From the NCBI GenBank assembly GCA_037833965.1, contig AP031355.1, positions 10,131,501 to 10,195,500 of the forward strand: a DNA stretch of 64,000 nt, in the 5' to 3' direction. The notes under the pieces are model-generated. The model made no database searches. It saw only the letters and a program-made list of their open reading frames with translations, and was not told where the DNA came from. The stretch's first letter is position 1. Every line of letters begins with the position of its first letter. The translations under genes were made by a program, and so were the position numbers. Positions 29,485 through 40,686 of this stretch are shown here, piece after piece. The DNA comes from Marchantia polymorpha subsp. ruderalis (lineage: Eukaryota; Streptophyta; Marchantiopsida; Marchantiales; Marchantiaceae).

Positions 29485-32319
29485 ATGTCGACTAGGGCTA
29501 GCGGGAGCAACCTAAGTGCTAGAGCTGTCCGCAAGTTCCGACGAGATTCAGAGAAGGCCGTGGAAGAGACACGGCGTCAAAACAAGAAAACACCAAAAAG
29601 AGTACCTAAGCCTAGTTCGGCCGACATCCTTGGGGAACCTACCCCCGGCGACTCGGACCCAAACTTGGTGCTTACAGTTCTACTAGATATTCCTTGCACG
29701 GACCCGCCTCGTGAAGTAGAACCGACGAACCGAGGACCGTCGACAGACACACCGATAGCGGACGGACAAGCCAATGTGCGGCTACCTCAGCCGATTACTA
29801 AACATTCCTACCCAAAGTATAAAGGGAGTGGGGATGACGACGATGCAGATTCATACATCAAGTTGTTCGAATCGGTGTCTATTGCCAATCGCGAGATCGC
29901 AGACGACGACCGACTAAGGATCTTTCCAAGCCTTCTGCGGAAGAAAGCGAGGAGTTGGTACAATCACGAGAGCATCGATCCGACTGGGTTGACAACATGG
30001 GCCCAGCTGAAGGAGAAGTTCCTTCGCCGCTTCCGCGAGCTCGGCTACGACAGCCGGGTTTTGACAAAGTTACGTAATTTGCAGCGAGAGAAGAAGGAGA
30101 GTCTGCGTGACTACACTGAGAGATTTCTGGACCTCCTTGACAGAATACCGAAAACAGGACCAGGGTCCCCTTTCTCGGTACAACAAGCTGTGGATTGGTA
30201 CGTGACCGGTTTAACTCGGGAGATGGAGACTTTTTGCCGACGCAGCAAGTGCGACACTATTGAGGATGTGATTGCATCGGCAGAAGCCTTCGAAACTTCC
30301 ACTCTCAACCGAAGAGGGAGAGAGAGACGGGAATCGAAGGAGCGAAAACCGAAGGGAGGGCGAAGACGACGTAGAGGTACAACTCCGTCATCGGAGGAAT
30401 CGTCTTCGGACGAGAACCGTTCCTCATCCGAAGAAGAGGAAACCTCATCGTCGGAGGAGGAGAAGAAGAGGAAGAAGCATGGGGCAGCGAAGAAAAAGGG
30501 CACCCGACGAGTGACTACGGACAGAGCGCCGGGAGACATAGCCTCGAAGATGGAGACCCTTGTGAGGGACTTTGCCGATCTCAAGGTTCAAGTGGTAGGC
30601 GGACATGATCGCCGAAAATCACCCGGGAGAGTGCGAGCGAACTTATGGTGTACTACGTGCGGGGCGGTGGGACATGCAAACACCGAGTGCCTTACCACCC
30701 GTCCGTCATATCCAGTCAACGCAGTAGAGTGGGCACAACCGTACTATGGAGAGCACCCCCAGTACTATGGGGAGGCTAGCGAAGAGACAGCCTACGCCGT
30801 CCAGTCGGTTCCTACCCCTACTGCAGTTTCAGCAATGCAAGTCCCACGATATATTCCGGTGGATCGGGCCACTACAGTACCCGTGAGGCGGAGAGCACCT
30901 CCAGGGACGTTTGACCCACCGCCACCGCGAGCCTGTTATAATTGCGGGGAAGTTGGACACTTCTCACCGCATTGTCCCCATCCAAAAAGGCGAAACGATT
31001 ATGCTCCGACATGTAGTAATTGCAAGAAGACCGGGCATACTGCGCCAGAGTGTGATCAGCCACCAGTCCCTCGGCCAGCGGTACGATTTGTGAACACTCC
31101 TGCCAAGGAGGACGTCCAAGTTAACCAGGTCGAAGTAGGCTCAGACGGGGATGACGAAGACGAAGAATGGCCGGCGGAAGAGGTTATGTGCGCACGGGTC
31201 GAAACTCGTAGTTCCAAGAAATCGAAGGAGCAAGAGCGTGACACTCGCAAGCACGAACGGAGAACCGACGACCGGACGGGAAAAGGGAAGGAGAAGACAT
31301 CCAGCAAGTCCGACTTGCGACCTGCACGGAAGTCTTCGGCTACGCGAGAGGCACCAGCAGTGCGCCCCCAGACAGCAGTCGAGGACGAGCCAGTACGCTT
31401 GCTGAAACGGGACTATGCTCCGGATATCCGCAACGAGGTAACCAACCTGTTGAAGGAAGCGATCCGCACTCAAAAGGACCCACAGCGGCCAGACTTGACA
31501 TCCGTCCTTGGGGCGAAGTTGGCAGCCACCATGGAACCTCGCAGAGCGTCGCCGCAGACCCCGGCGACCCAACGCGCCCACTATGACTTGGTCGAAGATC
31601 TCGGGAGTCGAAAAGTGAACATCACGTTCAAGCAGCTCTTGGAGGACAATAAGACGTATCGGAGAATGTTGATGCTTTCGCTACGGCATCCGCGGAAGCC
31701 GCGCGCATCCACATCCTCTCAAGTATATCAAGTGGAGAGCGAAGACCAAGGGCCACCAGAGATGGATGTGGAAATAGCAGGGTGTTGTGTACGCAGGGTG
31801 CCAATCGACTCTGGATCAGGAGTCAACATAATGACGGAGGATACCGCGAGAGCCTTGGGGTTCAGTCAATACGAACCCTCGAAGCGTGTGTTGAGATTAG
31901 CGGATCAGACGCGGAGAATGCCTGCAGGTATGCTGCGCAATGTCAAGACAATCATCGGGGGTGCGGACTTTCGGTTGACGTATATCATCCTTCAACCGAT
32001 GATGAAGCAGGGCTATGACGTTCTGCTCGGGCGACCATGGCTATATGGCGCACAAGTCAGATGTGATTGGCGAAGGCATCGCCTTAAGTTTCCCCATCCT
32101 TCGGAACCGACCAAAACCATTACGGTGCCCTGGAATAGGGTCAGACACGAAGGAGAGACCCCATCGACAAGTGCAGGTTACACATCGGGCGGAGACAGTG
32201 AGTCGACCGCGCGATCGGATTCCAGTGGTACCGAATCCGATTATTTCGTGGGATTCGTTGCCTGCTGTTCGGTGGGAGAAGAAGAAGAGCCGGAAGCTAT
32301 TCAGCCGGAAGACGAATAG
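29485..32319 (+). CDS. gag-PR: gag-protease of family 1 element B, 944 codons, open throughout
   Basis: Gag domain (residues ~100-250, SWYNHESIDP...LRRFRELGYD), an acidic/basic low-complexity region, three CCHC knuckles (CTTCGAVGHANTEC, CYNCGEVGHFSPHC, CSNCKKTGHTAPEC; CX2CX4HX4C), a charged linker, then a retropepsin-type aspartic protease with DSGSGVNI and the distal LLGRPWL motif. The frame ends with UAG followed by CAA UUA and stays in frame with pol, a known read-through context. The protease therefore sits on the gag side of the boundary. A 13-codon uORF overlaps the start. Pol itself is truncated here ~170 bases further on. Confidence 0.9.
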   Translation: MSTRASGSNLSARAVRKFRRDSEKAVEETRRQNKKTPKRVPKPSSADILGEPTPGDSDPNLVLTVLLDIPCTDPPREVEPTNRGPSTDTPIADGQANVRLPQPITKHSYPKYKGSGDDDDADSYIKLFESVSIANREIADDDRLRIFPSLLRKKARSWYNHESIDPTGLTTWAQLKEKFLRRFRELGYDSRVLTKLRNLQREKKESLRDYTERFLDLLDRIPKTGPGSPFSVQQAVDWYVTGLTREMETFCRRSKCDTIEDVIASAEAFETSTLNRRGRERRESKERKPKGGRRRRRGTTPSSEESSSDENRSSSEEEETSSSEEEKKRKKHGAAKKKGTRRVTTDRAPGDIASKMETLVRDFADLKVQVVGGHDRRKSPGRVRANLWCTTCGAVGHANTECLTTRPSYPVNAVEWAQPYYGEHPQYYGEASEETAYAVQSVPTPTAVSAMQVPRYIPVDRATTVPVRRRAPPGTFDPPPPRACYNCGEVGHFSPHCPHPKRRNDYAPTCSNCKKTGHTAPECDQPPVPRPAVRFVNTPAKEDVQVNQVEVGSDGDDEDEEWPAEEVMCARVETRSSKKSKEQERDTRKHERRTDDRTGKGKEKTSSKSDLRPARKSSATREAPAVRPQTAVEDEPVRLLKRDYAPDIRNEVTNLLKEAIRTQKDPQRPDLTSVLGAKLAATMEPRRASPQTPATQRAHYDLVEDLGSRKVNITFKQLLEDNKTYRRMLMLSLRHPRKPRASTSSQVYQVESEDQGPPEMDVEIAGCCVRRVPIDSGSGVNIMTEDTARALGFSQYEPSKRVLRLADQTRRMPAGMLRNVKTIIGGADFRLTYIILQPMMKQGYDVLLGRPWLYGAQVRCDWRRHRLKFPHPSEPTKTITVPWNRVRHEGETPSTSAGYTSGGDSESTARSDSSGTESDYFVGFVACCSVGEEEEPEAIQPEDE

Positions 32320-32493
32320 CAATTAACTGTGGGACTGGGAAGGAGTGAGACGAGTCACACCGAGGGCATTGTCGACCCTAGTGACTGTCACGAAGTGCAA
32401 CTCAGTCCCGACAAGTGCTTGAAGGTATCAAGCGCAGTGAAGGAGACGAGCTAAGGGAAGTTCAAGCATTCCTTAGCCATTATGTCGACGTCT
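32320..32493 (+). pseudogene. Start of pol, truncated
   Basis: Matches the first ~170 bases of the complete pol region at 43519 onward (GGACTGGGAAGGAGTGAGAC, TTAGCCATTATGTCGACG). It is then joined to LTR1 sequence across a few untemplated-looking bases. No catalytic RT motif is included. Confidence 0.8.
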
Positions 32494-33412
32494 GACGTTG
32501 CACTGACTCCAACGAGCCCAAGAACGCTTGGAACGCATGAGGACTTAGGGAGTTATCACTATTGGAAGAAACGGAGACGGTCGCCTACGGCGGAAAGAGT
32601 TCGCCACCGGCGCGAATTCCGCCTACGCGGAAGGGGGAATCAAGTTTTGTCCTATGCGCGGGCGAAGGCGTTCGCCTGTGCACAGGCGAAGTAGGGTTAG
32701 GAAAGGCGCGAAGTCCGCCTACGCACAGGCGCGCGCCTGTGCACAGGCGCTTCGGCGTCGGCGGAAAATCCGCCTTGGGCCCTAGAAATGCGCCTTGTGA
32801 GGTAGAAAGTGTACGGCGCCTTCCGCGCCAGCGCAGCGCCGCGTACGTCGGAAGAGCCGCCAGAGTAATCAAATCGGTACGGACCATGCGGACGGGACGG
32901 GTGGATGCGCTCTTGGACGGACGGAGTTGCGGCGGCGGAAGCGCCGACGAAGAGACAAGGAACGGACAGACTGGACGGAGACGGCTGACCACGGTCAACG
33001 CCTTCCGCGCCAGCGCGACGCCGCGCACGGAATTCGCCTACGCACAGGCGAACGCCTGTGCACAGGAGGATGTTCAAGTTCCGCGCCGGCGGAGAATCCG
33101 CAGAGGAGTCTGCCTGCGCACAGGCAGGAGTTGAACTTTTGTCCGACATGCGGACACACGCGTCAAGGCAGAGGGAGATTGGCCGAGGGGCGGTACGAAC
33201 AAGTGCACCGCGCAAGGCGGAAGACTCGCCTTCGGCGCTACGCCCCCATGTCCGCGGGGTAATACGCTCGCGGAGTTCAAATCCGCCAATTCGAGCGTGA
33301 GAGTTTAATCGACGACGGCGGAGCGTGAAGCCGCGCGTGAGAGCGAAGACCGTTCCAGCGTACAGCCGGCGCGGCCATCAAGTGAGACGTTCTTCACGAG
33401 CAAGAGCCGACC

Positions 33413-34113
33413 ATGACCTTCGACCGGGCGGCGGAGAACGTCCCATTCTTGAATTCGCGATTCCAATCTTGTGCGCGCTGCGCGCATCCATCTGCTGGCT
33501 GCTGAACATTCTCGACGTCGTCGCACAGGAGATTTCTTGTTGATTGAAGGAGAAGTGAATGCGCGTGATTTGGAATTGAGGGCGATTAGAGTTTGCCGAG
33601 AGAGAAAGAAGCCCGGGCGGTGCGGAAGTAGAATGAGCGGGCGAGCGAACCCCAGGAACGCAATGACGAGACCGAGCAGATTGCGGATGGTGCCACTTCG
33701 CCTACCGCAGAACGGGCTGCGCGCTTTCGAGGAGCGCTTAATAGCAAGAAAGCTCGATTTCTTGCTATGGGGATGGAACTACATCTGTGCGAATATGGTG
33801 CGCGAGTGGCTAGAGCCACAGGGACCACCCTCGCGCGGATTGCGTCCGCATGTTGATCGATGGACAGTCCAAGATTGGGCGCAGGCGTTGGGAAGATGTG
33901 CTGGCATGCCAGGGCATCTCCTTTTCGACAGTGAGAGCATCAAGGTGACCAAGCAGGAAGAGGCGCAATTTGTGGAGCTGTTCAAGACCGGGAGGTCTAC
34001 CAAGAATGGGTACAGGACCCGTGATTACAAGGATCGATTTCGCCGGACTTTGTCTGCGGCGCTGATGCAATTAGTGCAGCCGCACCGCGCCTGCTACATC
34101 ACATTGTGGCAGG
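33413..34113 (+). pseudogene. U3 ORF of LTR T, N-terminal part
   Basis: Begins with the usual ACCATGACC context and covers the basic N-terminus and most of the conserved domain. It is cut off by the insertion of element C at 34114 and resumes at 51808. Broken besides the insertion (about one or two breaks). Confidence 0.75.
34109..34113 (+). repeat. Target-site duplication GCAGG (left)
   Basis: GCAGG before TGTGGTACC; repeated at 51803-51807 after the 3' LTR and, unexpectedly, also at 39527-39531 after the first LTR-like unit. Confidence 0.9.
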
Positions 34114-35359
34114 TGTGGTACCCCACTTTTGGCAATTTTGAGGAAATTAAAACATTTTTGGAAAACTGTACCCTGCCAGCATTGTAAATAGCCTTCGGTA
34201 CATCAAAACAGAGTGAATCCGGAAGATCGCGGGGATTCTCGAGGGATCTTGTAGAATCTGGGATTTGGGGTGCCGCAGCAAGCACAGGCACCACCCTCCC
34301 TGCGAGCTCCGCAGTTAGGATCTCTACGGCGCAAGGCGCAAAACCCGCCTTCGGAGGTTGCGTCTGCGGCTGAAGGGAAACCCCCGTAATTAGGTCAACC
34401 CTTGGGCGCCTTGACCAAGTTAGGGTCCCGTTGGAAAGAGCTCGACGCGCTGATTCTAACGAGCCCAAGAACGCCTGGAACGGACGAGGACTTAGGGAGT
34501 TATCGCTACTGGAAGAAACGGAGGCGGTCGCCTACGGCGGAAGGAGTTCGCCACCGGCGCGAATTCCGCCTACGCGGAAGGGGGATTCAAGTTTTGTCCT
34601 ATGCACGGACGAAGGCGTTCGCCTGTGCACAGGCGAAGTAGGGTTAGGGAAGGCGCGAAGTCCGCCTACGCCCAGGCGTACGCCTGTGCACAGGCACTTC
34701 GGCGTCGGCGGAAAATCCGCCTTGGGCCCTAGAAATGCGCCTTGTGAGGTAGAAAGTGTACGGCGCCTTCCGCGCCAGCGCAGCGCCGCGTACGTCGGAA
34801 GAGCCGCCAGAGTAATCCAATAGGTACGGACCGTGCGGACGGCACGGGTGGATGCGCTCTTGGACGGACGGAGTTGCGGCGGCGGAAGCGCCGACGGAGA
34901 GACAAGGAACGGACAGACTGGACGGAGACGGCTGACCACGGTCAACGCCTTCCGCGCCAGCGCAGCGCCGCGGACGGAATTTGCCTGCGCACAGGCGAAT
35001 GCCTATGCACAGGAGGATGTTCAAGTTCCGCGCCGGCGGAGAATCCGCCGAGGCCCCTGCCTGCGCACAGGCAGGAGTTGAATTTTTGTCCGACATGCGG
35101 ACACACGCGTCAAGGCAGAAGGAGATTGGCCGAGGGGCGGTACGAACAAGTGTACCGCGCAAGGCGGAAAACTCGCCTTCGGCGCTACGCCCCCATGTCC
35201 ACAGGGTGACACGCTCGCGGAGTTCAAATCCGCCAATTCGAGCGTGAGAGTTTAATCGACGACGGCGGAGCGTGAAGCCGCGCGTGAGAGCGAAGACCGT
35301 TCCAGCGTACAGCCGGCGCGGCCATCAAGTGAGACGCTCTTCACGACCAAGAGCCGACC

Positions 35360-38300
35360 ATGACCTTCGACCGGGCGGCGGAGAACGTCCCATTCTTGAA
35401 TTCTCGATTCCAATCTCTTGTGCGCGCTGCGCGCATCCATCTGCTGGCTGCGGACCATTCTCGACGTCGTCACACAGGAGATTTCTTGTTGATTGAGGGA
35501 GAAGTGAGTGCGCGTGATTTGGAATTGAGAGCGATTAGAGTTTGCCGAGAGAGAAAGAAACGCGGACAGTGCGGAAGTAGAATGAGCGGGCGAGCGAACC
35601 CCAGGAACGCAATGACGAGACCGAGCAGATTGCGGATGGTGCCACTTCGCCTGCCGCAGAACAGGCTGCGCGCTTTCGAAGAGCGCTTAATAGCAAGAAA
35701 GCTCGATTTCTTGCTATGGGGATGGAATTACATCTGCGCGAATATGGTGCGCGAGTGGCTAGAGCCACAGGGACCACCCTCGCGCGGATTGCGTCCGCAT
35801 GTTGACCGGTGGACAGTCCAAGATTGGGCGCAGGCGTTGGGAAGATGTGCTGGCATGCCAGGGCATCTCCTTTTCGACAGTGAGAGCATCAAGGTGACCA
35901 AGCAAGAAGAGGCGCAATTTGTGGAGCTGTTCAAGACCGGGAGGTCTACCAAGAATGGGTACAGGACCCGTGATTACAAAGATCGATTTCGCCGGACTTT
36001 GTCCGCGGCGCTGATGCAATTACTGCAGCCGCACCGCGCCTGCTACATCACATTGTGGCAGGTCTCTTTTGTGGAGTGCGTCATCGAGGGAACTCCCATT
36101 CACTGGGCGAGCATCCTGCACAGGGTGATGCGACAGCACGCGTTTGAGGAGAAGGGGGGAACTCTAAACCATCTTTCTCCTTTCCTCATCATTTTTTATC
36201 GACAGCGGAATTGTTTGACAGCGGCGGAGCTTGAACATTTTCCGCCATTGTCCATCGACCATCCCGGGAAGTATGTGCGGGAGAACGAGGTCGACACTGA
36301 TGCGGAGGAGTCACCGACTTCTACCCCATCAAGACGGAGGGATGAAGGGAGACACACTCCTGCAGCGCGAGTGCCGCGGAAGCGGCGATGGAGGGAAGAG
36401 TCCGAAGAGGAGCAGCATCAAGAACCCTCTGCTCCCATTCGACCGCGGCCGTTGTGCGAGCCATACAGCCGGCCGAAACAGAAGGCACGCAGACTGGTGT
36501 TACCAGCTGACAGTGCAGACACGGCGACAATTGCGACGGAGATAGGAAGTGCGTCGCCAGAGAGGCGAGAGGAAGCGCGGACGACCGCAGGAGCAACGGG
36601 CCACGCTGCAACCTCGTCGGGAGAGAGGCCGCCTACGGGCCAGGGGCCTCCGGAGTTACCACGTGCGATGCGGACAGATGTTCCGTTTGCGCACCGGCGA
36701 ACCTCCGCGGACGGACGAGCCTCCGCGGACCGGCGAACACAAGTGGACGTGGATCTACGCTTACGCGTGGGAAGGAGCAGTCCGCCTGTGCACAGGCGCT
36801 CGCCTGCGCACAGGTCACCTGTGCACAGGTCGCCTGTGCACAGAACACCTCCGCACGTAACGCCTGTGCACAGGCAAGAATCACCCCCGTTCCAACGCAG
36901 GAAGGGGAAGGAGCCGGCGGAAGAACCGCCTAACAAGACACCGGCCCTCGGGGCCAGACCCTCCGGCGCACCACGCGTCGCAATTTGCGCCTTCGGCGCC
37001 AGGGCCTTCGAGCCGAGGAGATACGAGTAGAGAGCGTGCGGAGGCCGCACCATCGGCGGGAAGTCCGCCGATAGATGCGCCTTCGGCGGTAGGGCCTATA
37101 GGCCAAGGAACATCGGGCGTGCGGCCCCCGGCCATGTCGCCTTCGGCGATAGATGTCCGCGGCGCTACGCCTGCGACGGACAAGGCGCCGGCAAATGCGC
37201 CTGCGCACGGGCCGAGCACAGCCCCCACGGACCGATCGAGGGAGCAGCAGACGGAGGAGCGGAGTGATTGTCCGCGGGATGAAATCTCGATGCGCGATGC
37301 GCAATCCAACCCCGCGCAGCCACCCTCTGCTCAATCGCCTTCGGCGACGGACGACGGCGACAGAGAGAACGCGGTAGGCAATCAACCAGCGAGCGACGGG
37401 GATGCCGCTCGGATACATTCGCCTTCCGCCTTAGACATTTTGGCGACGAGCAGCGAGGCTGCAGCCGTGCCTTCGCAGGCAGCACACGTCGAGGACGTGC
37501 AGCCCCACTCGGGGCAGTCGCCGACGCAATCAATGGCGACTGAAATTCTCCACTCGGATGATGACGACGGAGGCTCCACGGAAGAAATGTCAGGAGCAGA
37601 AGACACCGAGGAGGAGGAGGAGGAAATTGTTGGAGCGCCGGCGGCGGCGCTCTCTGAGCAGGTGATTCCGTTGCTGCGGTACTTGGATCGCAAGGTCGAT
37701 AAATACGCCGACCCACTCCAGCCGGGATCTTACATCGAGTTAGTGCGCAGGCGGACTCGCACTAAAGTCCACACCAGCAAGCTATTAGCTAGAGTGGACC
37801 AGGAGTTGAGGGACTTGAAGGAGAAGCATGAGTGCTTGTGGGGACAGTACAAGCTTAATCAGAAATTCTACAAGCACTCCGAGAAGATGAAGGATGAGAA
37901 ACTGGGCGAGCTCACCAAGGAGCAGGTGAAGGTCAAGGAAGCACTCGATTCTGAGCAGGCCCAGAATCGGATTTTGTCAGAGGAGCTCGTGCGACAGACG
38001 CGGTTGTTGGAACAATGTCAGCTCGCACGGCAGGCGGATGAAGAATTAATCCGCAGTTTGCAGTCAGAGTGTGGCGAATTGAGAGCGCAACGTGCTGAAG
38101 CCGAATCGCAATTAGTGACGATTGAAGAGGATCGCAGGAAGGAGGCGGATCGCACGAAGGTGGAGACGGCGAGGCGAGTCGCCCACTGTCTCAAGGGCTA
38201 CGCCCACTGGGAAGTGAAGGCGCAGGAGAAACTCACACTGCGTGAGTTTGAATTGCGCGCAGCCGGGTTGTTGTCAGGCGACAGTAGGAGTCGGCGGAAG

Positions 38301-38513
38301 GTAGCGAAGAAGCTCGAGGCCTTTCTGTCGAAGGCACAGGATACCATGTCCGCCCTCGAGGGGGAGGTGTCCGCGGCGTTGCAGCGTTTGGGACTGCGCA
38401 GTCGAGCGGAAGAGTGGCAGGGTAGGGAATTAGTGCGCGGCAGTCGGCCGCGCAGGAGACGTAGTACAGGTTCCGCGGAGTGTAGTGTAGCGTGGTTCCG
38501 TGCAGGCGTGTAG
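35360..38513 (+). pseudogene. U3 ORF in the left LTR of element C
   Basis: Near-identical to the intact 1,050-codon frame in the right LTR (47642-50794) with the same domain order. This copy carries about one break. Confidence 0.8.
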
Positions 38514-38549
38514 CGTAGTGCAGTGTAGTGCTAGGTAGGACTTAGAAGG

Positions 38550-38579
38550 TATAAAATAGTTCCAGGCGTTTTGCCTGGG
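38550..38579 (+). promoter_or_regulatory. LTR TATA box and hairpin
   Basis: TATAAAATA followed by CCAGGC-GTTTT-GCCTGG. Confidence 0.72.
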
Positions 38580-39526
38580 GTTCTTTCCCATCAGAAGTGC
38601 AGATCAGGAACCCATTTCCTTTGCGTGTTTGTGTCCTTGAGTTCTGTCACCACGCACGAGGAGTTACAACTTAGCGTTCCGCATTTTGTAGCTGAAGGCC
38701 TTCGGCCGAATGTTCAGAGCTAGTACATTGGTTAGAGACTTGAGTAGTTCGGATCTGCACCTGCGGGTGACTGCCGATGCTCAGAGCCAGTGACTAGTTA
38801 GATACTTGAACAGTTTCGCCCCTACACCTTCGAGTGTTTCTTTCTGATTGTACTCCTTGGGATTTTTCCCCTGAATGCCAAAGTGAAGTTTTGCTACTTC
38901 GTGTAAGCCTTGGTTGTAAATTCAGGTTACGCTGCAGCAGGTGCCTTGAGGGTAACCCCTGTAGTATTTCTGGGAATGACAAGTGCTTGAGAATTCAAAC
39001 TCTTCAATAGACTGTTGTTGTGTTACTGGAATGTTTCACAGTGAGTCCTTCAGTGTGGACCTGTGTTCTCTGCGCGTTTTGTGAGTTGAGAGTGTTGTTC
39101 ACCGCGTCTGAGTGACTTCGATCCGAAGTAGGTAGTCCAAACCGGGTTTCCTACACTAGCAGCAAGCTAGTGGAAGCGTTGTAAAAGCCGGAGTTGGAAG
39201 TCACTGCCCGCAGCTTTGCCGAGTGTGCTCGTGAGAGACTTTCCCCCTGAAATCTTGAGTAGAGGTCCTAACGGATCTCAGGGTTGTGTTTCTGTAGTTT
39301 CAGGTGTGTGTGTGTGTGTGTGTGTGTGTTACGCTGCACTGTGCGACCTCCGAGTGCGCTCCGAGTGGACACTTGCAGTATTTCTGGGAGTGACAGTCGC
39401 CTGAGAATTCAAACTCATCAATAGTCTGTTAAACGTGACACTTTGTACCCTGTGTGTTCCTCTGTCCCTGTGGGTTCGACCTTTCTACCACTATATTGCA
39501 GTTTTAGCCTTTAGTGGGTTATTACA

Positions 39527-40166
39527 GCAGGTGTCTTTTGTGGAGTGCGTCATCGAGTGAACTCCAATTCACTGGGCGAGCATCCTTCACAGGGTGATGC
39601 GACAGCACGCGTTTGAGGAGAAGGGGGGAACTCTAAACCATCTCTCTCCTTTCCTCATCAATTTTTATCGACAGCGGAATTGATTGACAGCGGCGGAGCT
39701 TGAACATTTTCCGCCATTGTCCATCGACCATCCCGGGAAGTATGTGCGGGAGAATGAGGTCGACACTGATGCAGAGGAGTCACCGACTTCTACCCCATCA
39801 AGGCGGAGGGACGAAGGGAGACACACTCCTGCAGCACGAGTGCCGCGGAAGCGGCGATGGAGGGAAGAGTCTGAAGAGGAGCAGCATCAAGAACCCTCTG
39901 CTCCCATTCGACCGCGGCCGCCGTGCGAGCCATACAGCCGGCCGAAGCAGAAGGCACGCAGACTGGTGTTACCAGCCGACAGTGCGGACACGGCGACGAT
40001 TGCGACGGAGAAAGGAAGTGCGTCGCCAGAGAAGCATGAGGAAGCGCGGACGACCGCAGGAGCAACGGGCTCCGCTGCAACCTCGTCGGGAGAGAGGCCG
40101 CCTACGGGCCAAGGGCCTTCGGAGTTACCACGTGCGATGCGGACAGATGTTCCGTTTGCGCACAGA
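39527..40166 (+). repeat. Duplicate of the target flank between two LTR tails
   Basis: This 0.64-kb segment begins with the GCAGG duplication and repeats the U3 ORF sequence found after the 3' LTR at 51803-52440, sharing variants with that copy that other LTRs lack. It is joined at AGA (40164-40166) to the R/U5 part of an LTR. The segment is best read as the right flank of a former solo or 3' LTR, joined by microhomology to the 5' LTR tail of a second copy of the element. Confidence 0.8.
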
Positions 40167-40600
40167 GTGTTGTTCACCGCGTCTGAGTGACTTCGATCCG
40201 AAGTAGGTAGTCCAAACCGGGTTTCCTACACTAGCAGCAAGCTAGTGGAAGCGTTGTAAAAGCCGGAGTTGGAAGTCACTGCCCGCAGCTTTGCCGAGTG
40301 TGTTCGTGAGAGACTTTCCCCCTGAAATCTTGAAGTAGAGGTCCTAACGGATCTCTGGGTTGTGTTTCTGTAGTTTCAGGTGTGTGTGTGTGTGTGTGTG
40401 TGTTACGCTGCACTGTGCGACCTCCGAGTGCGCTCCGAGTGGACACTTGCAGTATTTCTGGGAGTGACAGTCGCCTGAGAATTCAAACTCATCAATAGTC
40501 TGTTAAACGTGACACTTTGTACCCTGTGTGTTCCTCTGTCCCTGTGGGTTTGACCTTTCTACCACTATATTGCAGTTTTAGCCTTTAGTGGGTTATTACA
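40164..40600 (+). mobile_element. LTR1 tail directly upstream of the PBS of element C
   Basis: Corresponds to about 39090-39526 (AGTGTTGTTCACCGCG... to GGGTTATTACA) with a shorter GT repeat (40380-40403). It is the functional-position 5' LTR end but lacks U3 and TATA of its own; the nearest promoter is at 38550. Confidence 0.85.
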
Positions 40601-40622
40601 TAAGAAGCCGACAACTTCTTTT

Positions 40623-40640
40623 TGGCGCCGCTGCCGGGGA
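40623..40640 (+). promoter_or_regulatory. Primer binding site, tRNA-Asp type
   Basis: TGGCGCCGCTGCCGGGGA, 22 bases after the LTR end at 40600. Confidence 0.9.
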
Positions 40641-40686
40641 CAGTTGCGTCAACACCGGGGTTTTTACGAGCAGCCATGCTCGGTGA

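Larger units (their letters stand above)
24003..32493 (+). mobile_element. Family 1 element B: 5' LTR, gag-PR and start of pol, truncated
   Basis: 5' LTR 24003-29398 (5,396 bp), PBS 29421, gag-protease 29485-32319, then ~170 bases of the pol start. At 32493-32501 the sequence jumps into the non-coding 5' part of another LTR1. The left flank is family 2 gag (CAAGG before the LTR), while the right flank of the LTR it is joined to is LTR2. The two ends therefore do not share a target duplication, which fits two insertions fused by a deletion. Confidence 0.85.
34114..39526 (+). mobile_element. LTR1, left LTR of element C (5,413 bp)
   Basis: Complete LTR from TGTGGTACCCC to GGGTTATTACA. It contains the shared motif (34411-34505), U3 ORF region (35360-38513), TATA (38550) and GT repeat (39304-39330, the longest of the window). 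It is followed not by a PBS but by GCAGG and target sequence, like a solo LTR. Confidence 0.9.
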
